Assembly (NCBI GenBank): GCA_020465985.1
Contig: JAANYP010005935.1
Span: 85,166-149,165 of the forward strand
Length of the DNA: 64,000 bases
Direction of reading: 5' to 3'
Origin: Centrapalus pauciflorus
Taxonomy: Eukaryota > Streptophyta > Magnoliopsida > Asterales > Asteraceae
This document shows, in pieces, positions 61,585 to 64,000 of this stretch (position 1 is its first letter; each line of letters opens with the position of its first letter). The notes beneath the pieces were generated by a model. It was not told the DNA's origin. It ran no database searches and saw nothing but the letters and a program-made list of their open reading frames with translations. Position numbers and translations under genes: made by a program.

Positions 61585-64000
61585 AGGATATGGTCACACT
61601 TTTTAACAACTACTGCCACATTTGACATAATTTTATGTGACCAAAGCCCACAAGAAGACACTTGTTATGTGGCCAAATGGTTGCAATCAACCACACATAC
61701 ATAAAAATAAAGTGGTCATTGCATGGACAATAGTCACACAAAATACAAGTTTACGTCCCTTAAAAAAACATATGGTCACACTTTTTAACACCTACAGCCA
61801 CATTTGGCATAATTTTATTAGACCAAAGGCCACAAGAAGACACTCGTTATGTGACCAAATGTTTGCAATCAGCCACACATACGTAAAAATAAAGTGGCCA
61901 TTGCATTGACAATAGACACACAAAATACACTTTTGCTTGATTTTAAAGAGCATACGGTCACACTTTTTAACACCTAAGGCCACATTTGGCGTAATTTCAT
62001 GTGTCCAAAGCCCACAAGAATACGCTCATTGTGGTGACCAAATGGTTGCAATCAGCCACATATACATAAAAATAAAGTGGACATTGCGTGGACAATAGTC
62101 ACACAAAATACAAGTTTACCTCACATAAAAGAGCGTATGGTCAGACTTTTTAACACCTACGGCCACATTTGGCATAATTTTATGTGACCAAAGCCCACAA
62201 AAAGACACTCGTTGTACGACCAAATGGTTGCAATCAGCCACACATACATAAATATAAAGTGGCCATTGCATGGACAACAGTCACCCAAAATACAAGTTTA
62301 CCTCAGTTAAATGAGCAAATGGTCACACTTTTTAACAACTACTGCCACATTTGACATAATTTTATGTGACCAAAGCACACAAGAAGACACTCGTTGTGTG
62401 ATCAAATGGTTGCAATCAGCCACACATACATAAAAATAAAGTGGCCATTACATGGACAATTGTCACACAAAATACAAGTTTACCTCACTTAAAAGAGCAT
62501 ATGGGCACACGTTTTAACACCTACGGCCACATGTGGCATAATTTTATGTGACCAAAGCCCATAAGAAGACATTCGTTGTCTTACCAAATGGTTGCAATCA
62601 GCCACACATACATAAAAAAAAGTGGCCATTGCATGGACAATAGTCACACAAAATACAAGTTTACCTCACTTAAAAGAGCATATGGTCACACTTTTTAACA
62701 CCTACGGCCACATTTGGCATAACTTTATCAGACCAAAACCAACAAGAAGACACTCGTTGTGTGACCAAATGGTTGCAATCATCCACACATACAGAAAAAT
62801 ACAGTGGCCATTGCGTGTACAATAGTCACACAAAATACACTTTCACTTGATTTTAAAGAACATATGGTCACACGTTTTAACACCTACGACCACATTTGGC
62901 GTAATTTTATGTGTCCAAAGCCCACAAGAAGTCACTCGTTGTGTGACCAAATGGTTACAATCAACCACACATACATAAAAATAAAGTGGCCATTGAATGG
63001 ACAATAGTCACCCAGAATACAAGTTTACCTCACTTTAAAGAGCATATGGTCACACTTTTTAACAACTACTTCCACATTTGACGTAATTTTATGGGACCAA
63101 AGACCACAAGAAGACACTCGTTGTGTGACCAAATGGTTGGAATCAGCCACACATACATAAAAATAAAGTGGCCGTTGCATGGACAATTGTCAAAAGAAAT
63201 ACAAGTTTACCTCACTTAAAAGAGCATATGGTCACACGTTTTATCACCTACGGCCCCATGTGGCATAAATTTATGTGACCAAAGCCCAAAAGAAGACACT
63301 CGTTGTGTGACCAAATGGTTGCAATCAGCCACACATACATAAAAATAAAGTGGCCATTGCATGGACAATAGTCACACAAAAATACAAGTTTATCTCACTT
63401 AAAAGAGCATATGGTCACCCTTTTTAACACCTACGACCACATTTGTCTTAATTTTATGTGACCAAAGCCCAGGAGAAGACACTCGTTGTGTTACCAAATG
63501 GTTGTAATCAACGACACATACATAAAAATAAAGTGGTCATTGCATAGACAATAGTCGCCCATGATACAAGTTTACCTCACTTAAAAGAGCATATTGTCAC
63601 ACGTTTTAACACCTACGGCCACATGTGGCATAAATTTATGTGACCAAAGCCCAAAAGAAGACACTCGTTGTGTGACCAAATGGTTGCAATCAGCCACACA
63701 AACATAAAAATAAAGTGGCCATTGCATGGACAATAGTCACACAAAAATACAAGTTTACCTCAGTTAAAAGAGCATATGGTCACACGTTTTAACACCTACG
63801 GCCACATGTGGAATAAATTTATGTGACCAAAGCCCAAAAGAAGACACTCGTTGTGTGACCAAATGGTTGCAATCAGCCACACATACATAAAAATAAAGTG
63901 GCCATTGCATGGACAATAGTCACACAAAAATACAAGTTTACCTCACTTAAAAGAGCATATGGTCACCCTTTTTAACACCTACGACCACATTTGTCTTAAT
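61585..64000. repeat. Satellite array, monomer about 182 bases, at least 13 units, runs off the window
   Basis: The marker CCAAATGGTTGCAATC and variants recur at about 61671, 61853, 62036, 62218, 62400, 62582, 62763, 62947, 63127, 63310, 63492, 63674 and 63858, a steady 180-183-base period. Each monomer contains GGTCACAC and GTGTGACC in inverted orientation, plus ATACATAAAAATAAAGTGGCC. Some variants recur every fourth unit and a block recurs after three units. Short open frames (61637, 61792, 62622, 62804) are artefacts. There are no unique spacers, so it is not CRISPR-like. Confidence 0.95.

Noticed and set aside
61585..64000. CRISPR-like array
   Set aside because: The whole 182-base period is repetitive with no unique spacers, in a plant retrotransposon context.

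Overview
This is plant nuclear DNA, most likely from a eudicot with a large, repeat-rich genome. It is AT-rich, and I recognise no host gene. Nearly every base belongs to LTR retrotransposons inserted into one another, with both superfamilies present. Plant signs are Ty3/gypsy chromoviruses with a chromodomain-like tail, an Athila/Tat-type gypsy element with a TGGCGCC primer binding site, and Ty1/copia elements of Sirevirus type with a long gag and a large ORF after pol. Most coding regions are broken by stops and frameshifts, so nearly all are called pseudogenes. The species cannot be told from the sequence.

Layout by nesting, outermost first. Element F (copia, minus) is seen only as the 3' half of its post-pol ORF (49834-52717). 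Two related copia elements on the minus strand sit inside that ORF. E runs from 52718 to beyond 61522 and carries a 182-bp satellite array at 61585-64000. B runs from 49833 down to 36830 and on beyond its own insertions. B's gag is split by a chromovirus, 'Tekay-3' (39113-48487, minus), and B's gag extension is cut by copia element A (plus strand, up to 36829, 5' end off the window). A's post-pol ORF is split by an Athila-like element (10806-33920, minus; TSD GCCGA). That element's pol is split by a second chromovirus, 'Tekay-1' (19452-27576, plus; TSD GAATC), and by a PIF/Harbinger-like non-autonomous element with a minisatellite (28473-29854; TSD TAA). F, B, A, Athila-like and Tekay-1 make five layers.

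The recurring theme is RNA processing. The copia family appears to place the end of Gag inside a large phase-0 intron between gag and pol, so an unspliced RNA would give Gag and a spliced one Gag-Pol. Element E contains a gag segment in which this intron is precisely missing, in circularly permuted order and joined to a primer binding site. The post-pol ORFs of A and E begin just after 3' splice-site sequences, and both elements have a TATA-type promoter between pol and that ORF. Both chromoviruses carry an intron, or the remains of one, at the same codon of reverse transcriptase. The Athila-like element has two diverged copies of its post-pol ORF.

Non-coding parts of the unrelated elements are packed with short palindromic arrays (CATCCGAAATTCGG, AAGTTCGAACTT, AAGTTCATGAACTT). 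Their words differ between elements but their design is the same. A pair of hairpins with one conserved core and two different, fully complementary stems (57587-57707) is not explained by any gene.
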